Source: Paracoccaceae bacterium (GTDB lineage Bacteria > Pseudomonadota > Alphaproteobacteria > Rhodobacterales > Rhodobacteraceae). Taken from it: a stretch of 64,000 nt of DNA. Position 1 is the first letter of the stretch. Each line of letters opens with the position of its first letter. The notes under the pieces were generated by a model. It searched no databases and had not been told where the DNA came from. It worked only from the letters and a program-made list of their open reading frames with translations. Positions 42,069 through 52,323 of the stretch are shown in pieces. The stretch spans positions 186,001-250,000 of the forward strand of contig JAAFAB010000002.1 in NCBI GenBank assembly GCA_018222585.1. The letters are read 5' to 3'. Made by a program: the position numbers and the translations under genes.

Positions 42069-44267
42069 ATGCCCTACGCCCACAATGACCAGACCATGCC
42101 GCTGATGCACTCCCCCGCCGCCGAAGGGCGGCCGCGCGAGAAGCTGGAAGGCGGCAAGCGGCTGGTAATGAAGACGGAATTTTCGCCGGCGGGGGACCAG
42201 CCGACGGCCATTGCCGAGCTCTCCGGCGGCGTTTTGCAGGGCGATCGCGACCAGGTCCTGCTGGGCGCCACCGGCACGGGCAAGACCTTCACCATGGCCA
42301 AGGTCATCGAGCAGACGCAGCGCCCCGCCATCATCCTGGCCCCGAACAAGACCCTGGCGGCCCAGCTCTACGGCGAATTCAAGGGATTTTTCCCGGACAA
42401 CGCCGTCGAGTACTTCGTCAGCTTCTACGACTACTACCAGCCCGAAGCCTACGTGCCGCGCAGCGACACCTATATCGAGAAGGAATCACAGATCAACGAG
42501 CAGATCGACCGGATGCGCCACTCGGCCACCCGGGCGCTGCTGGAGCGCGACGACGTGATCATCGTCGCCTCGGTCTCCTGCATCTACGGTATCGGCTCGG
42601 TCGAGACCTACTCGGCGATGACCCAGGATCTGAAGGCTGGCGGTCAGTACGATCAGCGGGCGGTGATCGCCGACCTTGTGGCCCAGCAGTACAAGCGCAA
42701 CGACCAGGCGTTTCAGCGCGGCAGCTTCCGGGTGCGCGGCGACAGCCTGGAAATCTGGCCGGCCCACCTTGAAGATCGCGCCTGGAAGCTGTCGTTCTTC
42801 GGTGAGGAACTGGAAAGCATCACCGAGTTCGACCCGCTCACCGGCCAGAAGACCGACAGTTTCGAGCAGATCCGCGTCTATGCGAACAGCCACTACGTGA
42901 CGCCCAAGCCGACGATGAAGCAGGCGATGATCGGCATCCGGCAGGAGCTGCGCCAGCGGCTCGACCAACTGGTCGGCGAGGGCAAGCTGCTGGAAGCGCA
43001 GCGGCTGGAGCAACGGACGAATTTCGACCTGGAAATGCTGGAGGCCACGGGCGTCTGCAATGGCATCGAGAACTACTCGCGCTACCTCACGGGCCGCGCC
43101 CCGGGGGAGCCGCCGCCGACCCTGTTCGAATTCATCCCCGACAATGCCATCGTCTTCGCCGATGAATCCCACGTCTCCGTGCCGCAGATCGGCGGCATGT
43201 ACCGCGGCGACTACCGGCGCAAGTTCACACTGGCCGAACATGGCTTCCGGCTGCCCTCCTGCATGGACAACCGCCCCCTCAAGTTCGAGGAATGGGATGC
43301 GATGCGGCCCCAGTCCGTCTATGTCTCGGCCACCCCGGGCAGCTGGGAGCTGGAACAGACCGGCGGCGTCTTCACCGAACAGGTGATCCGCCCGACCGGC
43401 CTGCTGGATCCCCAGGTCGAAATCCGTCCCGTCGAGATGCAGGTCGACGACCTTCTGGACGAGGTGCGCAAGGTCGCCGCCGACGGCTACCGCACCCTGG
43501 TCACCACTCTGACCAAGCGCATGGCCGAGGACCTGACCGAGTACATGCATGAACAGGGGATCAAGGTCCGATACATGCACTCGGATATCGACACCATCGA
43601 ACGCATTGAAATCCTTCGGGATCTGCGGCTTGGCGCCTTCGATGTCCTGATCGGGATCAACCTGCTGCGCGAGGGGCTGGATATCCCCGAATGCGGCCTG
43701 GTGGCGATCCTGGATGCCGACAAGGAGGGGTTCCTGCGCTCCGAGACCTCGCTGATCCAGACCATCGGCCGGGCGGCGCGGAACGTCGATGGCCGGGTGA
43801 TCATGTATGCCGACCGGGTGACCGGCAGCATGGAACGCGCCCTGGCCGAGACCGAGCGGCGGCGCGAGAAGCAGATCGCCTACAATGAGGAACACGGCAT
43901 CACACCGGCGACGGTGAAGAAGAACGTCGATGACATTCTCGCCGGGCTCTACAAGGGCGACGTGGACATGAACCGCGTCACGGCGAAGGTCGACAAGCCG
44001 CTGGTCGGCGCCAACCTGCAGGCGCATCTGGACGGGCTGCGTGACGAGATGCGCAAGGCGGCCGAGAACCTGGAGTTCGAGGAGGCCGCCCGGCTGCGCG
44101 ACGAGGTCAAGCGGCTGGAGGCCGTCGACCTGGCGGTCAGCGACGACCCCATGGCGCGGCAATCGGCCATCGAGGCCGCCAGCGAGGCGGCCAGCAAGTC
44201 GCGTGGTCGATCGACCGCCGGGCGTCCCGGCCAGAGGGGCGGCAACGTCAAGCGCCGCAAGAGATGA
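42069..44267 (+). CDS. uvrB: UvrABC system protein B
   Basis: This 732-residue helicase-like repair protein has Walker [10 protein letters not shown], the beta-hairpin region [41 protein letters not shown], helicase motifs [14 protein letters not shown] and [25 protein letters not shown] (spread over 480-590), and a C-terminal UVR domain ([21 protein letters not shown]) for UvrC. It verifies DNA damage with UvrA and recruits UvrC. The ATG at 42069 begins an N-terminal extension of about 30 residues. No LexA box was identified in the 150 bases before it. It overlaps the next gene by ATGA. Confidence 0.97.
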   Translation: MPYAHNDQTMPLMHSPAAEGRPREKLEGGKRLVMKTEFSPAGDQPTAIAELSGGVLQGDRDQVLLGATGTGKTFTMAKVIEQTQRPAIILAPNKTLAAQLYGEFKGFFPDNAVEYFVSFYDYYQPEAYVPRSDTYIEKESQINEQIDRMRHSATRALLERDDVIIVASVSCIYGIGSVETYSAMTQDLKAGGQYDQRAVIADLVAQQYKRNDQAFQRGSFRVRGDSLEIWPAHLEDRAWKLSFFGEELESITEFDPLTGQKTDSFEQIRVYANSHYVTPKPTMKQAMIGIRQELRQRLDQLVGEGKLLEAQRLEQRTNFDLEMLEATGVCNGIENYSRYLTGRAPGEPPPTLFEFIPDNAIVFADESHVSVPQIGGMYRGDYRRKFTLAEHGFRLPSCMDNRPLKFEEWDAMRPQSVYVSATPGSWELEQTGGVFTEQVIRPTGLLDPQVEIRPVEMQVDDLLDEVRKVAADGYRTLVTTLTKRMAEDLTEYMHEQGIKVRYMHSDIDTIERIEILRDLRLGAFDVLIGINLLREGLDIPECGLVAILDADKEGFLRSETSLIQTIGRAARNVDGRVIMYADRVTGSMERALAETERRREKQIAYNEEHGITPATVKKNVDDILAGLYKGDVDMNRVTAKVDKPLVGANLQAHLDGLRDEMRKAAENLEFEEAARLRDEVKRLEAVDLAVSDDPMARQSAIEAASEAASKSRGRSTAGRPGQRGGNVKRRKR

Positions 44268-44743
44268 CGGCCACGGCGCTGGTACTGGGTGCGGCGGTGC
44301 GCCCCGACGGCAGCGCCTCGCCCATGCTGCGGCGGCGCGTGCTGCAGGCCGCGCGTCTCTACCATCGCGGAGAGGTCGGCCGGGTCGTGCTCTGTGGCGG
44401 GGTTGGGCGGCATGGGCCCTCCGAGGCCTCGGTCATGGCCGGGATCCTGCGCGCCGAGGGGCTGCCCGACTCGGCGTTGCTGCTGGAAGAGAGGTCCACC
44501 GACACCATCCAGAACATCGGCAATGCGCTGGCGCTCTGTCCGGGGCTGCGCGAGGCGGTGATCGTGACGGATGTCTTCCACGCCCCGCGCGCCCGGATCA
44601 TCGCCGCCCACCTGGGGATGCGCACACGGGCGTCCTGCCCGCCACCGCCGCGCCTTCTGACCCTGCTGCCGGCCTGCCTGCGCGAGTCGGCGGCGATGGC
44701 CAAGGTGCTGGTGTGGATCTTGACGGGCCACCGCCTGCCCTGA
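44264..44743 (+). CDS. YdcF-like DUF218 protein
   Basis: This 159-residue protein begins [29 protein letters not shown] and has [41 protein letters not shown] and [20 protein letters not shown], the conserved blocks of DUF218. Members include SanA and YdcF; YdcF binds S-adenosylmethionine, others are linked to envelope integrity. No membrane helix is obvious. It is coupled to uvrB by a 4-base overlap, but I see no functional link. Confidence 0.85.
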   Translation: MTATALVLGAAVRPDGSASPMLRRRVLQAARLYHRGEVGRVVLCGGVGRHGPSEASVMAGILRAEGLPDSALLLEERSTDTIQNIGNALALCPGLREAVIVTDVFHAPRARIIAAHLGMRTRASCPPPPRLLTLLPACLRESAAMAKVLVWILTGHRLP

Positions 44744-44809
44744 GGGAACTTTTTGCCCCCTGTCGCGCGTTGTATCGTCAGAACTGACGCAAGCATTGGA
44801 GCCGAAACA

Positions 44810-44998
44810 ATGGAATATGGACTTCTGGGACTGATCGTCCTGATCGCCGACATCTATGCCATCTACCAGGTGCTGACCTCTGCCAGCTCCGCCGGGGCCA
44901 AGATCCTCTGGACCCTGCTGATCCTGATCCTGCCGGTCCTCGGCTTCGTGATCTGGCTGCTTGCCGGTCCCCGTGGCGGTCGCGCCGTCCGCGTGTAA
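44810..44998 (+). CDS. PLDc_N-domain small membrane protein
   Basis: This 62-residue protein has two membrane helices (about 5-22 and 33-52) separated by SASSAGAKILWTLLILILPVLGFVIWLLAGP, the PLDc_N signature that otherwise precedes cardiolipin-synthase catalytic domains. No phospholipase domain follows, so it is a stand-alone version of the N-terminal domain. GGAG lies about 9 bases before the ATG. A strong terminator follows. Confidence 0.85.
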   Translation: MEYGLLGLIVLIADIYAIYQVLTSASSAGAKILWTLLILILPVLGFVIWLLAGPRGGRAVRV

Positions 44999-45026
44999 CC
45001 AGCAACCCGTCTCGCCTGTGCCCTGC

Positions 45027-45061
45027 GGCCGCGTCCCTTCCCGGGGCGCGGCCCTTTTCTT
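45027..45061 (+). terminator. Rho-independent terminator after the PLDc_N gene
   Basis: GGCCGCG (45027-45033) pairs with CGCGGCC (45047-45053), with further pairing inside, then TTTTCTT follows. Confidence 0.75.
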
Positions 45062-45217
45062 GCGCGGTGAAGCGGCCCGTGGCGCGGCTCTGGAAAGCCC
45101 TTGTGCTTTCTGGGGCGGATTGGCCACAGGAGGCGTTCGGCGGGGGGCCGTTCACTATCGGTAAAGGCCGATCTGCGTTACTTTCGGCGGGCCGGGGGGC
45201 ATCAGATCGGGACCGAC

Positions 45218-46135
45218 ATGCGCAGCCTTTCCGCCGCCGGAACAACCTTCATCCTGCTGACGGCCCTCCTTGCGGGGCTGGCCTCTCCCGTCGTCGCGCG
45301 GGAAAAACTGGGCTATGGCCGTCTGATTTCCAACGACGTGCTGGGGGATGGGCGGGACCGCTGGCGCACCGGCTCTGTCGCCTCGTCCCGGGTCTGGGGG
45401 CCGTCCTGGACCGGCAGTCTGCCGGATACGCCCGGCGATCTGCTGGAATTGCGCTTCCTCGGTCAGATCATCGGGCCCGACGACCTGAACAGCCCGGCGC
45501 CGGGGGACCGGCGCTACGCCACCGCCCTGTCGTTGGGCCTGCACAGTCACTTCGACCTCGGCGGTCTGGAAACGGCGATCGGCGGCGACCTGGTGATGAC
45601 CGGCGAAGAGACCGGCCTGCCGGATTTCCAGGATGCGCTGCATGACCTGCTGGGCGTCGAGGGGCCCTCGGACGGCACCCGTGCCGCGGCCGTGGCCTCT
45701 GGCCTGCATCCGACGCTGGTGCTCGAAAGCGGGCGCAGTTTCGCCGCCGGCCGGACCGAATTGCGCCCCTTCGTCGAGGGGCGGGTCGGGGACGAGACGC
45801 TGCTGCGCGCCGGTCTGGACATCAGCTTCGGCCAGCTCGGACGTGGCGAGCTTCTGGTACGTGATCCGGTCACCGGGCAACGCTACCGGGTCGTGCGCGA
45901 CGAGGGCGCGCGCGGCGCGAGCTTCGTCATGGGCGGGGATATCGCCCGCGTCGCCTCGTCGATCTATCTCTCCGACGGCGAATTGCAGGAAGAGCGCAGC
46001 CGCCTGCGCGCCGGGATGCACTGGCAGGGCGCGCGCAGCAGCGGCTTCTACGGGCTGACCTGGATGGGCGAGGAGTTCTCGGGCCAGGACGAGGGGCAGT
46101 TGATCGGCTCGGTCCGGTTGAAATTCGAATTCTGA
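45218..46135 (+). CDS. LpxR-family outer membrane lipid A deacylase-like protein
   Basis: This 305-residue protein has a signal peptide cut near SPVVAR. The mature protein starts LGYGRLISNDVLGDGRDRWRTGSV, matching the ND-x-DG-DRWRTG motif of LpxR (DUF2219), which supplies catalytic or calcium-binding residues there. HSHFDLGG near 110 contains a candidate for the catalytic His. The alternating pattern and final aromatic residue (RLKFEF) fit an outer-membrane beta-barrel. LpxR removes the 3'-acyloxyacyl group of lipid A, but many Rhodobacterales paralogues are untested. It is 59 bases from the Hint gene. Confidence 0.85.
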   Translation: MRSLSAAGTTFILLTALLAGLASPVVAREKLGYGRLISNDVLGDGRDRWRTGSVASSRVWGPSWTGSLPDTPGDLLELRFLGQIIGPDDLNSPAPGDRRYATALSLGLHSHFDLGGLETAIGGDLVMTGEETGLPDFQDALHDLLGVEGPSDGTRAAAVASGLHPTLVLESGRSFAAGRTELRPFVEGRVGDETLLRAGLDISFGQLGRGELLVRDPVTGQRYRVVRDEGARGASFVMGGDIARVASSIYLSDGELQEERSRLRAGMHWQGARSSGFYGLTWMGEEFSGQDEGQLIGSVRLKFEF

Positions 46136-46194
46136 CCGCTTCGGCGGCATGGGACAGGCCGAAGCCCCGGGACGGGGGCGGGCCGGGGGCAGAA

Positions 46195-47205
46195 ATGGGC
46201 AGAGGCTTCACGGGGACATTCGTTCTCTCCTGGGATCAGACGGAAATCGACGGTCAGCGGGCCGCCGCCCCCGAGGCGCTGAGCGCGGGCATGAGCTGGC
46301 GCTGGCGGGGCGAGGCATTGCGCCTGGATGGCCCCTCTGGACTGCTGTCGCTGGAGCGTGCCGAGGCGACACGGGAACTGCATCGCAACGCGGCGCGCAT
46401 GATGCGGCGCCTGGCGCCGTCGCGTGCGGCGCTGCCACGTCGCGCGCCCGAGGACCCGGATGCGCTGCTGCTTGACCGGGGGTTCCTGCTGACCGACGGG
46501 CGCCACAGCTATGCCGCGACGCTGATCGAAACTGCTCCGGACCAGCCACCCCTGCTGATGTTCCTCGACAGCCTGCCGGATCCGGGACGCGAGCACTGGG
46601 TGGTCCGCAGCGCCCTGGCCGCGCGGCGGCGTCCCCGTCCCGCGCCGGGCGGGGCGGGCGCGGGCTTTGCCATGGGCACCAGGATCGCCACGCCCGAGGG
46701 CGCCCGCCGGATCGAGGATCTCTGCACCGGCGACCTCGTGCTGACCCGCGATGCCGGGCCGCAGCGCCTGCGCGGGGTGCATCTGAACCGGATCAGTGGC
46801 GCCCGGCTGCACCTGATGCCGCAGTTGCGCCCGGTGCGGATCCTGCCCGGCGCCTTCGGACTGCTGCGCCCGGAGGAGGCGCTGCTGGTCTCGCCGGATC
46901 ACCTGGTCCTGGTCTCGGGCGGTGCGGCGCGGGCCCTGTTCAACGCGTCCGAGGTGCTGGTCCATGCCCGCGATCTGCTGAACGGGGGCAGCGTGGTGCA
47001 AGACTTCCGCGTCAACGAAGTGACTTACGTGCAACTGCGTCTCGAAGGGCACCAGATCCTCACCGCCAATGGCGTGGGCTGCGAGAGCCTGCATCCCGCC
47101 GAGGCGGCGCAGGGGGTGGGGGGCGGCACGGGGCAGGATGCAGCCCCGGCGCGCCGGGTGCTGAGCCAGTCCGAAGCGGCGATCCTGCAGCGCAACGCGG
47201 CCTGA
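46195..47205 (+). CDS. Hint-domain protein (Hint_2-like) lacking the usual cysteine
   Basis: This 336-residue protein has an N-terminal domain (about 1-140, MGRGFTGTFVLSWDQTEIDG, LLTDGRHSYAATLIE, LLMFLDSLP) found beside Hint_2 domains in Rhodobacterales, and a Hint_2-like domain at about 157-300. Hint_2 normally begins CFTPGT; here it reads GFAMGTRIATPEG, with Gly157 where the nucleophilic Cys is expected. Other Hint elements (DLCTGDLVLTRDAG, SPDHLVLVSG, EGHQILTANGVGCESLHP) are kept. Without the cysteine, self-cleavage by the usual N-S acyl shift is unlikely. Function unknown. Confidence 0.82.
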   Translation: MGRGFTGTFVLSWDQTEIDGQRAAAPEALSAGMSWRWRGEALRLDGPSGLLSLERAEATRELHRNAARMMRRLAPSRAALPRRAPEDPDALLLDRGFLLTDGRHSYAATLIETAPDQPPLLMFLDSLPDPGREHWVVRSALAARRRPRPAPGGAGAGFAMGTRIATPEGARRIEDLCTGDLVLTRDAGPQRLRGVHLNRISGARLHLMPQLRPVRILPGAFGLLRPEEALLVSPDHLVLVSGGAARALFNASEVLVHARDLLNGGSVVQDFRVNEVTYVQLRLEGHQILTANGVGCESLHPAEAAQGVGGGTGQDAAPARRVLSQSEAAILQRNAA

Positions 47206-47242
47206 CCGGCCCGATTTCCCCGGAAAACGCCGTGCAGGCCGA

Positions 47243-47270
47243 TTGACTCTGCCCCGCCAGCCTCTATAAG
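47243..47270 (+). promoter_or_regulatory. Probable sigma-70 promoter of rpsD
   Basis: TTGACT (47243-47248) and TATAAG (47265-47270) are 16 bases apart, a good match. Transcription would start near 47277, leaving a leader of about 220 bases. Confidence 0.7.
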
Positions 47271-47276
47271 CGCGGC

Positions 47277-47498
47277 TTCATTGGTGTTGGTGGCCCCCGC
47301 AAGGGGAACCCTGTCAACCCGGGTGGCCTGTCCCGCAAGGGGAAGGTCCGGGGAGAGGACAACGCCCTTCATAGCCGCGGTGGCAGCCTTGGACAGGCCC
47401 CTTTCCGACGGTCGAGCAGCGCAAGCGGCCTCGACCCGAAAAGTGGGAACCGGTTTTCGGATCAAGTCGCGGCGCCAGTATAAAGAAGGAGATCAGCC
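47277..47498 (+). promoter_or_regulatory. Long rpsD leader with inverted repeat
   Basis: The leader contains two copies of CCCGCAAGGGGAA (near 47299 and 47332) and the imperfect palindrome CCGAAAA-N11-TTTTCGG (47436-47460). The latter resembles a short repeat that is frequent in alphaproteobacterial intergenic DNA. The ribosome site AAGGAGA is at about 47486. An autogenous S4-binding site is plausible but not shown. Confidence 0.45.
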
Positions 47499-48119
47499 GT
47501 GACCAAACGCACGTCTGCCAAGTACAAGATCGACCGCCGCATGGGCGAAAACATCTGGGGCCGTCCGAAGTCCCCGGTGAACCGCCGCGAATACGGCCCC
47601 GGCCAGCACGGCCAGCGCCGCAAGGGCAAGATGTCGGACTTCGGTCTGCAGCTGCGCGCCAAGCAGAAGCTGAAAGGCTACTACGGCGACCTGACCGAGA
47701 AGCAGTTCCGTCGCATCTTCGGTGAAGCCGAACGTCGCAAGGGCGACACCGGCGAGCTGCTCATCGGTCTGCTGGAGCGCCGCCTGGACGCCGTCGTCTA
47801 CCGCGCCAAGTTCGTCGCCACCGTCTTCGCGGCCCGTCAGTTCGTGAACCACGGTCACGTCCTGGTCAACGGCAAGCGCGTCAACATCCCCTCCTACCGC
47901 GTGAAGGAAGGCGACGTGATCGAGGTCCGCGAGAAGTCCAAGCAGATGGCCGCCATCCTGGAAGCCATCCAGCTGCCCGAGCGCGACGTTCCGGATTACC
48001 TGGAAGTCGACACCTCCAAGCTGACCGCGACCTTCGTGCGCACCCCCGGCCTGTCGGACGTTCCCTACCCCGTCCAGATGGAACCGAACCTGGTCATCGA
48101 ATACTACGCCCAGAACTAA
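47499..48119 (+). CDS. rpsD: 30S ribosomal protein S4
   Basis: This 206-residue protein begins [20 protein letters not shown] and has the S4 domain at about 95-160 ([46 protein letters not shown]). S4 is a primary 16S rRNA binder and, in several bacteria, an autogenous repressor. The start codon is GTG, 8 bases after AAGGAGA. It is monocistronic with its own promoter, long leader and terminator, as is usual in alphaproteobacteria where rpsD lies outside the alpha operon. Confidence 0.98.
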   Translation: MTKRTSAKYKIDRRMGENIWGRPKSPVNRREYGPGQHGQRRKGKMSDFGLQLRAKQKLKGYYGDLTEKQFRRIFGEAERRKGDTGELLIGLLERRLDAVVYRAKFVATVFAARQFVNHGHVLVNGKRVNIPSYRVKEGDVIEVREKSKQMAAILEAIQLPERDVPDYLEVDTSKLTATFVRTPGLSDVPYPVQMEPNLVIEYYAQN

Positions 48120-48140
48120 GGTTCCGGCAGCGTCATCAGG

Positions 48141-48173
48141 AAAGGGCCGCTCCTTCGGGGCGGCCCTTTTTTT
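48141..48173 (+). terminator. Rho-independent terminator of rpsD
   Basis: AAAGGGCCGC pairs with CGGCCCTTT around a TCCTTCGGGG loop, then the T run continues to 48173 (seven T residues). Confidence 0.93.
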
Positions 48174-48335
48174 GGCGTGCGTCGCCTGGTGAATGGCCGG
48201 GCGCGTTGGTCTTCGGCCGGGCGGCGCAGCGGAGATTCGGCAACGGAAATTCCTTGCGTCTGCGTTCATCCAAACTTCATCTTTCCATGTACCCGACCCG
48301 CCGCTAGAAGGGCCCCGGTGCGGAAAGGTAACAAG

Positions 48336-49427
48336 ATGACCAACAAGATCGAGCCACAGCCCGGGATCATGGAAATCGACCTCTACGTGGGCGGTGCCTC
48401 CAGGGTCGAAGGCGTGAGCGAGGTGGTGAAACTCTCGTCCAACGAGAATCCCTACGGCGCTGGCGACGCGGCCAAGGACGCTTATACCCGGGCCGTTCAC
48501 GACCTGCACCGCTACCCCTCGACAGACCATGCCGAGCTGCGCCAGGCGATCGCCAGCCATCACGGGCTGGACCCCGAGCGGATCATCTGCGGCGTCGGCT
48601 CGGACGAGGTTCTGCAATTCCTCAGCCAGGGCTATGCAGGCCCGGGCGACGAGGTGCTGTTCACCGAGCACGGTTTCGGCATGTACCGCATCCTGGCCCA
48701 TGCCTCGGGCGCGACTCCGGTCGAGGTGAAGGAAAACAACCGCGTCACCGATGTGGACGCGCTGATCGCGGGCCTGAGCGAGCGCACCAAGCTGGTCTTC
48801 ATCGCCAACCCGAACAATCCGACCGGCACGATGATCGGCGGCAACGAGGTTGCCCGGCTGGCCGACAGCCTGCCCGAGGGCGCGATCCTGGTGCTCGACG
48901 GCGCCTATGCGGAATACGTGCAGGGATTCGACGGCGGTGCCGGTCTGGTCGAGGCGCGCAGCAATGTCGTGATGACGCGCACCTTCTCTAAGATCTATGG
49001 CCTGGGTGGGCTGCGGATCGGCTGGGGCTATGGCCCGCAGGAGATCATCGACGTGCTGACCCGCATCCGTCAGCCCTTCAACCTGTCCAACGGCCAGCTG
49101 GCCGCGGCGACGGCGGCGATGAACGACCAGGCCCATGTCACCCGCTCGCGGACCGAGAACGCCCGCCTGCGCGAGTGGCTGCGCAACGCGCTGGCCGAGC
49201 ACGGCGTGCCCTCCGATCCGTCCTCGGCCAACTTCATCCTGGCACGGTTCACCGATGCCGACGAGGCCCGTGCCTGTGACGACTTCCTGCGCGCGCGCGG
49301 TCTGCTGGTGCGGCAGGTGGCGGGCTACAACCTGCCCCATTGCCTGCGCATCACCATCGGGGACGAGCCTTCGTGCCGGCGCGTCGCCCATGCGATCGGC
49401 CAGTTCAAGGCCGGAGAGCCTGCATGA
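48336..49427 (+). CDS. hisC: Histidinol-phosphate aminotransferase
   Basis: This 363-residue class I/II aminotransferase has [12 protein letters not shown] near 32-43, the PLP site [17 protein letters not shown] (Lys near 220), NPNNPTGTM and VLDGAYAEY. HisC-type enzymes make histidinol phosphate; in this family several members also aminate prephenate or phenylpyruvate. Because it overlaps the prephenate dehydrogenase gene by 4 bases, an aromatic role is equally likely. The ATG at 48336 is preceded by GGAAAGG. A hisN-type gene lies 41 kb away at 7.4 kb. Confidence 0.93.
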   Translation: MTNKIEPQPGIMEIDLYVGGASRVEGVSEVVKLSSNENPYGAGDAAKDAYTRAVHDLHRYPSTDHAELRQAIASHHGLDPERIICGVGSDEVLQFLSQGYAGPGDEVLFTEHGFGMYRILAHASGATPVEVKENNRVTDVDALIAGLSERTKLVFIANPNNPTGTMIGGNEVARLADSLPEGAILVLDGAYAEYVQGFDGGAGLVEARSNVVMTRTFSKIYGLGGLRIGWGYGPQEIIDVLTRIRQPFNLSNGQLAAATAAMNDQAHVTRSRTENARLREWLRNALAEHGVPSDPSSANFILARFTDADEARACDDFLRARGLLVRQVAGYNLPHCLRITIGDEPSCRRVAHAIGQFKAGEPA

Positions 49428-50338
49428 TCTACCCCCGCATCGCGCTGATCGGCCTCGGCCTGATCGCCTCGTCGATCATCCGCGCGGCGGAGCGGGGCAG
49501 GCTGGCGGGCGAGATCCGCGGCTATGACCTGTCGGACGAGGCCCGCGCCACGGCGCGCGAGATCGGGCTGGGCGACGTGATCTGCGACAGCGCCGAAGAG
49601 GCGGTGGCGGAGGCTGACCTGGTGATCCTCGCCGTGCCCGTGGGCGCCATGGGCGCCGTGGCCGAGAAGATCGCGCCGCACCTGAAGCCAGGCGCGGTGC
49701 TTTCGGATGTCGGTTCGGTCAAGGGCTCGGTGCTGGCCGCCGTCGGCCCGTATGTGCCCGAGGGCGTGCATTTCATCCCCGCGCACCCGCTGGCCGGCAC
49801 TGAGCATTCCGGCCCCCGCGCCGGCTTCGCCGAGCTGTTCGACAACCGCTGGTGCCTGATCGTCCCGGCGGGGGAGACCGATTCGCAGGCGCTGGAGGGG
49901 CTGAAGGCCTTCTGGGAAGGCATGGGCGCCCATGTCGACGAGATGGACCCCGAGCATCACGACCTGGTGCTCGCGGTGACCAGCCACACGCCGCACCTGA
50001 TCGCCTACACGATGGTCGGCGTGGCCGACGACCTGCGCCGGGTGACCGACAGCGAGGTCATCAAGTATTCCGCCGCAGGTTTCCGCGACTTCACCCGGAT
50101 CGCCGCCAGCGACCCGACCATGTGGCGCGATGTCTTCCTGTCCAACAAGCAGGCGACGCTGGAGATCCTTCAGCGCTTCACCGAAGAGCTGTTCCGGCTG
50201 CAGCGGGCGATCCGGCGCGACGACGGCGACCTGCTGCATGACTATTTCACCCGCACCCGCGCCATCCGGCGCAGCATCATCGAGGCGGGCCAGGACACCG
50301 ACGCGCCGGACTTCGGTCGCGGAGCGGTGCGCAAATGA
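49424..50338 (+). CDS. tyrC: Prephenate/arogenate dehydrogenase
   Basis: This 304-residue protein has an N-terminal Rossmann domain ([17 protein letters not shown]) and the TyrA-type core: [36 protein letters not shown] and [20 protein letters not shown]. It oxidises prephenate or arogenate to hydroxyphenylpyruvate or tyrosine. No chorismate mutase or ACT domain is fused, consistent with the TyrC type. It overlaps hisC and the extensin gene by ATGA on both sides. Confidence 0.95.
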   Translation: MIYPRIALIGLGLIASSIIRAAERGRLAGEIRGYDLSDEARATAREIGLGDVICDSAEEAVAEADLVILAVPVGAMGAVAEKIAPHLKPGAVLSDVGSVKGSVLAAVGPYVPEGVHFIPAHPLAGTEHSGPRAGFAELFDNRWCLIVPAGETDSQALEGLKAFWEGMGAHVDEMDPEHHDLVLAVTSHTPHLIAYTMVGVADDLRRVTDSEVIKYSAAGFRDFTRIAASDPTMWRDVFLSNKQATLEILQRFTEELFRLQRAIRRDDGDLLHDYFTRTRAIRRSIIEAGQDTDAPDFGRGAVRK

Positions 50339-51216
50339 GCGCGCGCCGGCTGGCAGCGACCGGGCTCCTCGTCGGGCTCACGCTGACCGCCGGCGCGCTG
50401 CTGGCGCAGGTCGCGCCCAGGCTGGCCCCGGACGCCTCGTTGCGCCCGGTCGCGCGCGGCCAGACCGTCAAGGGTGTCGTGCTGCCCGCCGAGGTCTTCG
50501 TGCAGCGCGACATCGCCATGGAGGTTGCCCGGCAGGCGCTGTCACGCAGCCGCGACCCCGGTCGGGCGGAAACCCTCGGCATCACCCGTCGCGTACCCGA
50601 ACGCAGCACCGCAACTGCCCTTTCACTGCGCCCCAAGCTGCGCCCGGCAACGGTCATCCAGCAGGCTCGCGCCGTCGAGGCGCGCCGCCGGCAGGGCGCG
50701 GTCTGCGGTGACCTGTCTATCCAGGGCGTCGAGATCGGGCGGGTCGCTTCGGAGACCGCGGGCTGCGGCATCGACCAGGCGGTTCGTATACAGTCGATCT
50801 CGGGCGTGACCCTGTCCACCCACGCGGTGATGGACTGCACCACGGCGCAGGCGCTGAAAAGCTGGGTCGACCGGGGCCTCGTGCCTGCGGTGAAGGGCTA
50901 CGGCGGCGGGGTGCGCGAACTGCGGGTTGTCGCACATTACGCCTGTCGTCCGCGCAACAACCGCAAGGGCGCGCGGATCTCCGAGCACGGCAAGGGCCGC
51001 GCCATCGACATCGCGTCGATCCGCTTGCAGGACGGCAAGGATCTGGTGGTGCTGGAAGACTGGAACGATGGCCGCGAGGGCAAGATCCTGCATCGCGCCC
51101 ATGCCGCCGCCTGTGGCCCCTTCGGCACCGTCCTCGGCCCCGAGGCCAACGCGTTGCACAGGGACCACTTCCACTTCGACACGGCGCGCTACCGCTCTGG
51201 CAGCTACTGCCGCTAG
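50335..51216 (+). CDS. Extensin-family protein (M15-like C-terminal domain)
   Basis: This 293-residue protein has a signal peptide or anchor (LAATGLLVGLTLTAGALLAQ) and a Pro/Arg-rich linker. The C-terminal extensin-like domain (about 120-290) contains SEHGKGRAIDIAS and HRDHFHFDTARYRSGSYCR, the His-Asp-His zinc triad of M15/DUF882-type peptidases. Several cysteines (CGDL, AGCGID, DCTTAQ, YACRPR) probably form disulfides in the periplasm. It may cut or bind peptidoglycan peptides. It is third in hisC-tyrC-extensin, with ATGA coupling to tyrC. Confidence 0.88.
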   Translation: MSARRLAATGLLVGLTLTAGALLAQVAPRLAPDASLRPVARGQTVKGVVLPAEVFVQRDIAMEVARQALSRSRDPGRAETLGITRRVPERSTATALSLRPKLRPATVIQQARAVEARRRQGAVCGDLSIQGVEIGRVASETAGCGIDQAVRIQSISGVTLSTHAVMDCTTAQALKSWVDRGLVPAVKGYGGGVRELRVVAHYACRPRNNRKGARISEHGKGRAIDIASIRLQDGKDLVVLEDWNDGREGKILHRAHAAACGPFGTVLGPEANALHRDHFHFDTARYRSGSYCR

Positions 51217-51253
51217 GGTCCGCAGAGCAGGCTCGGGCCGCCCGGCAGGGCGC

Positions 51254-52258
51254 CTAGCGCAGTCCGATGCGCGGGGCGGGGCCCAGCGGAATGAAGCCCA
51301 GCCAGATCCGCCCGTCCTCCAGCGTGACCGACAGGTCGAGGCTGTTCGGATTGCCGCCCATGCCGGCCATCGAGCTCAGCGCCCGCTCGGCGGTCTGCGC
51401 CAGCCGCGGATCCAGTGCCCCGGCATTGACCGCCATCTGCAGCATCTCGCGCCAGTTGCGCGCCTGGACATGGACATCCCCGCGCGGCACGCCGCCGGCG
51501 TCCACGTCGAGGTCGGCCGAAAGCTGCAGCATCAGCTCTCCCCATTCGGCGCGGGCCTGGTGCAGCTCGACACGGCGCGGCTGCGGGCGGGCATCCTGCA
51601 GGGCGTGGATGTCCCAGGGCCGTTCGAAGGTGACATGGGCATCCAGCGTCAGGCTGCGGATCCGCCCGGGCAGGCCCGAGTCCGAGGCCAGACGCGCGAC
51701 AAGCCCCTCCGGCAGCTTCACCGCCTCGGCCGAGAGACCCAGCCGATAGCGCGCGTCCTCGCCCTCGTCCTGCATCATCGCCAGGTTCAGTGGCCCGCTG
51801 CCCGCCAGCGCGGGCTGGCCGGGGCTGTCCAGCTGCAGGCGATCCAGGGTGAACTGGGCGCGCTGCAGCTCCAGCGCGGTATTGGGCTTCAGAACGAGAG
51901 AGGCGCGCATCCCTTCGCTCCGGACCTGGAAACGGTCCTCCAGCGTGCGCAGGTCGAAGACCTCGGGCCAGGCGGCGATCACGTGGTTGGGCTTGTAGGA
52001 CAGGGCGTAGAGGGCGAACTCGGGCAGCTCCACCGCCAGCCCGCTGTCGGGATCGGCGACTGCCAGGTTCCGCCAGACCATATCGAAGCGGTTGGGAAAG
52101 CCGGTGACACCGAAATCGGCATGGTCCAGCTGCCAGCCCTCGGCGCGCCGGGCCGCCATCCAGCCGGTCGCCTCGTCTTCCAGCCGGGAGGAACCGACCC
52201 ACCAGTACCCGGACCACAGCGCCGCCAGCAGCGCGATCACGATCGTAAGACGTTTCAT
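51254..52258 (-). CDS. DUF2125 protein
   Basis: This 334-residue protein has an N-terminal anchor or signal (LTIVIALLAALWSGYWWV) followed by W-xxx-RAEGWQLDHADFGVTGFPNRFD, the hallmark of DUF2125. The rest is beta-rich and resembles the tail of AsmA-like envelope proteins (SLTLDAHVTF, LSVTLEDGRIWLGFIPLGP). It is probably periplasmic and membrane-anchored. Function unknown. It converges with the extensin gene and diverges from the ChaC gene. Confidence 0.9.
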   Translation of the reverse strand: MKRLTIVIALLAALWSGYWWVGSSRLEDEATGWMAARRAEGWQLDHADFGVTGFPNRFDMVWRNLAVADPDSGLAVELPEFALYALSYKPNHVIAAWPEVFDLRTLEDRFQVRSEGMRASLVLKPNTALELQRAQFTLDRLQLDSPGQPALAGSGPLNLAMMQDEGEDARYRLGLSAEAVKLPEGLVARLASDSGLPGRIRSLTLDAHVTFERPWDIHALQDARPQPRRVELHQARAEWGELMLQLSADLDVDAGGVPRGDVHVQARNWREMLQMAVNAGALDPRLAQTAERALSSMAGMGGNPNSLDLSVTLEDGRIWLGFIPLGPAPRIGLR

Positions 52259-52323
52259 GCGGGCCCTTCACCTCTGCTTCGGGCTGTTGTTTACAGGGCG
52301 CAAGGACAAAGGGAAACAGAACC

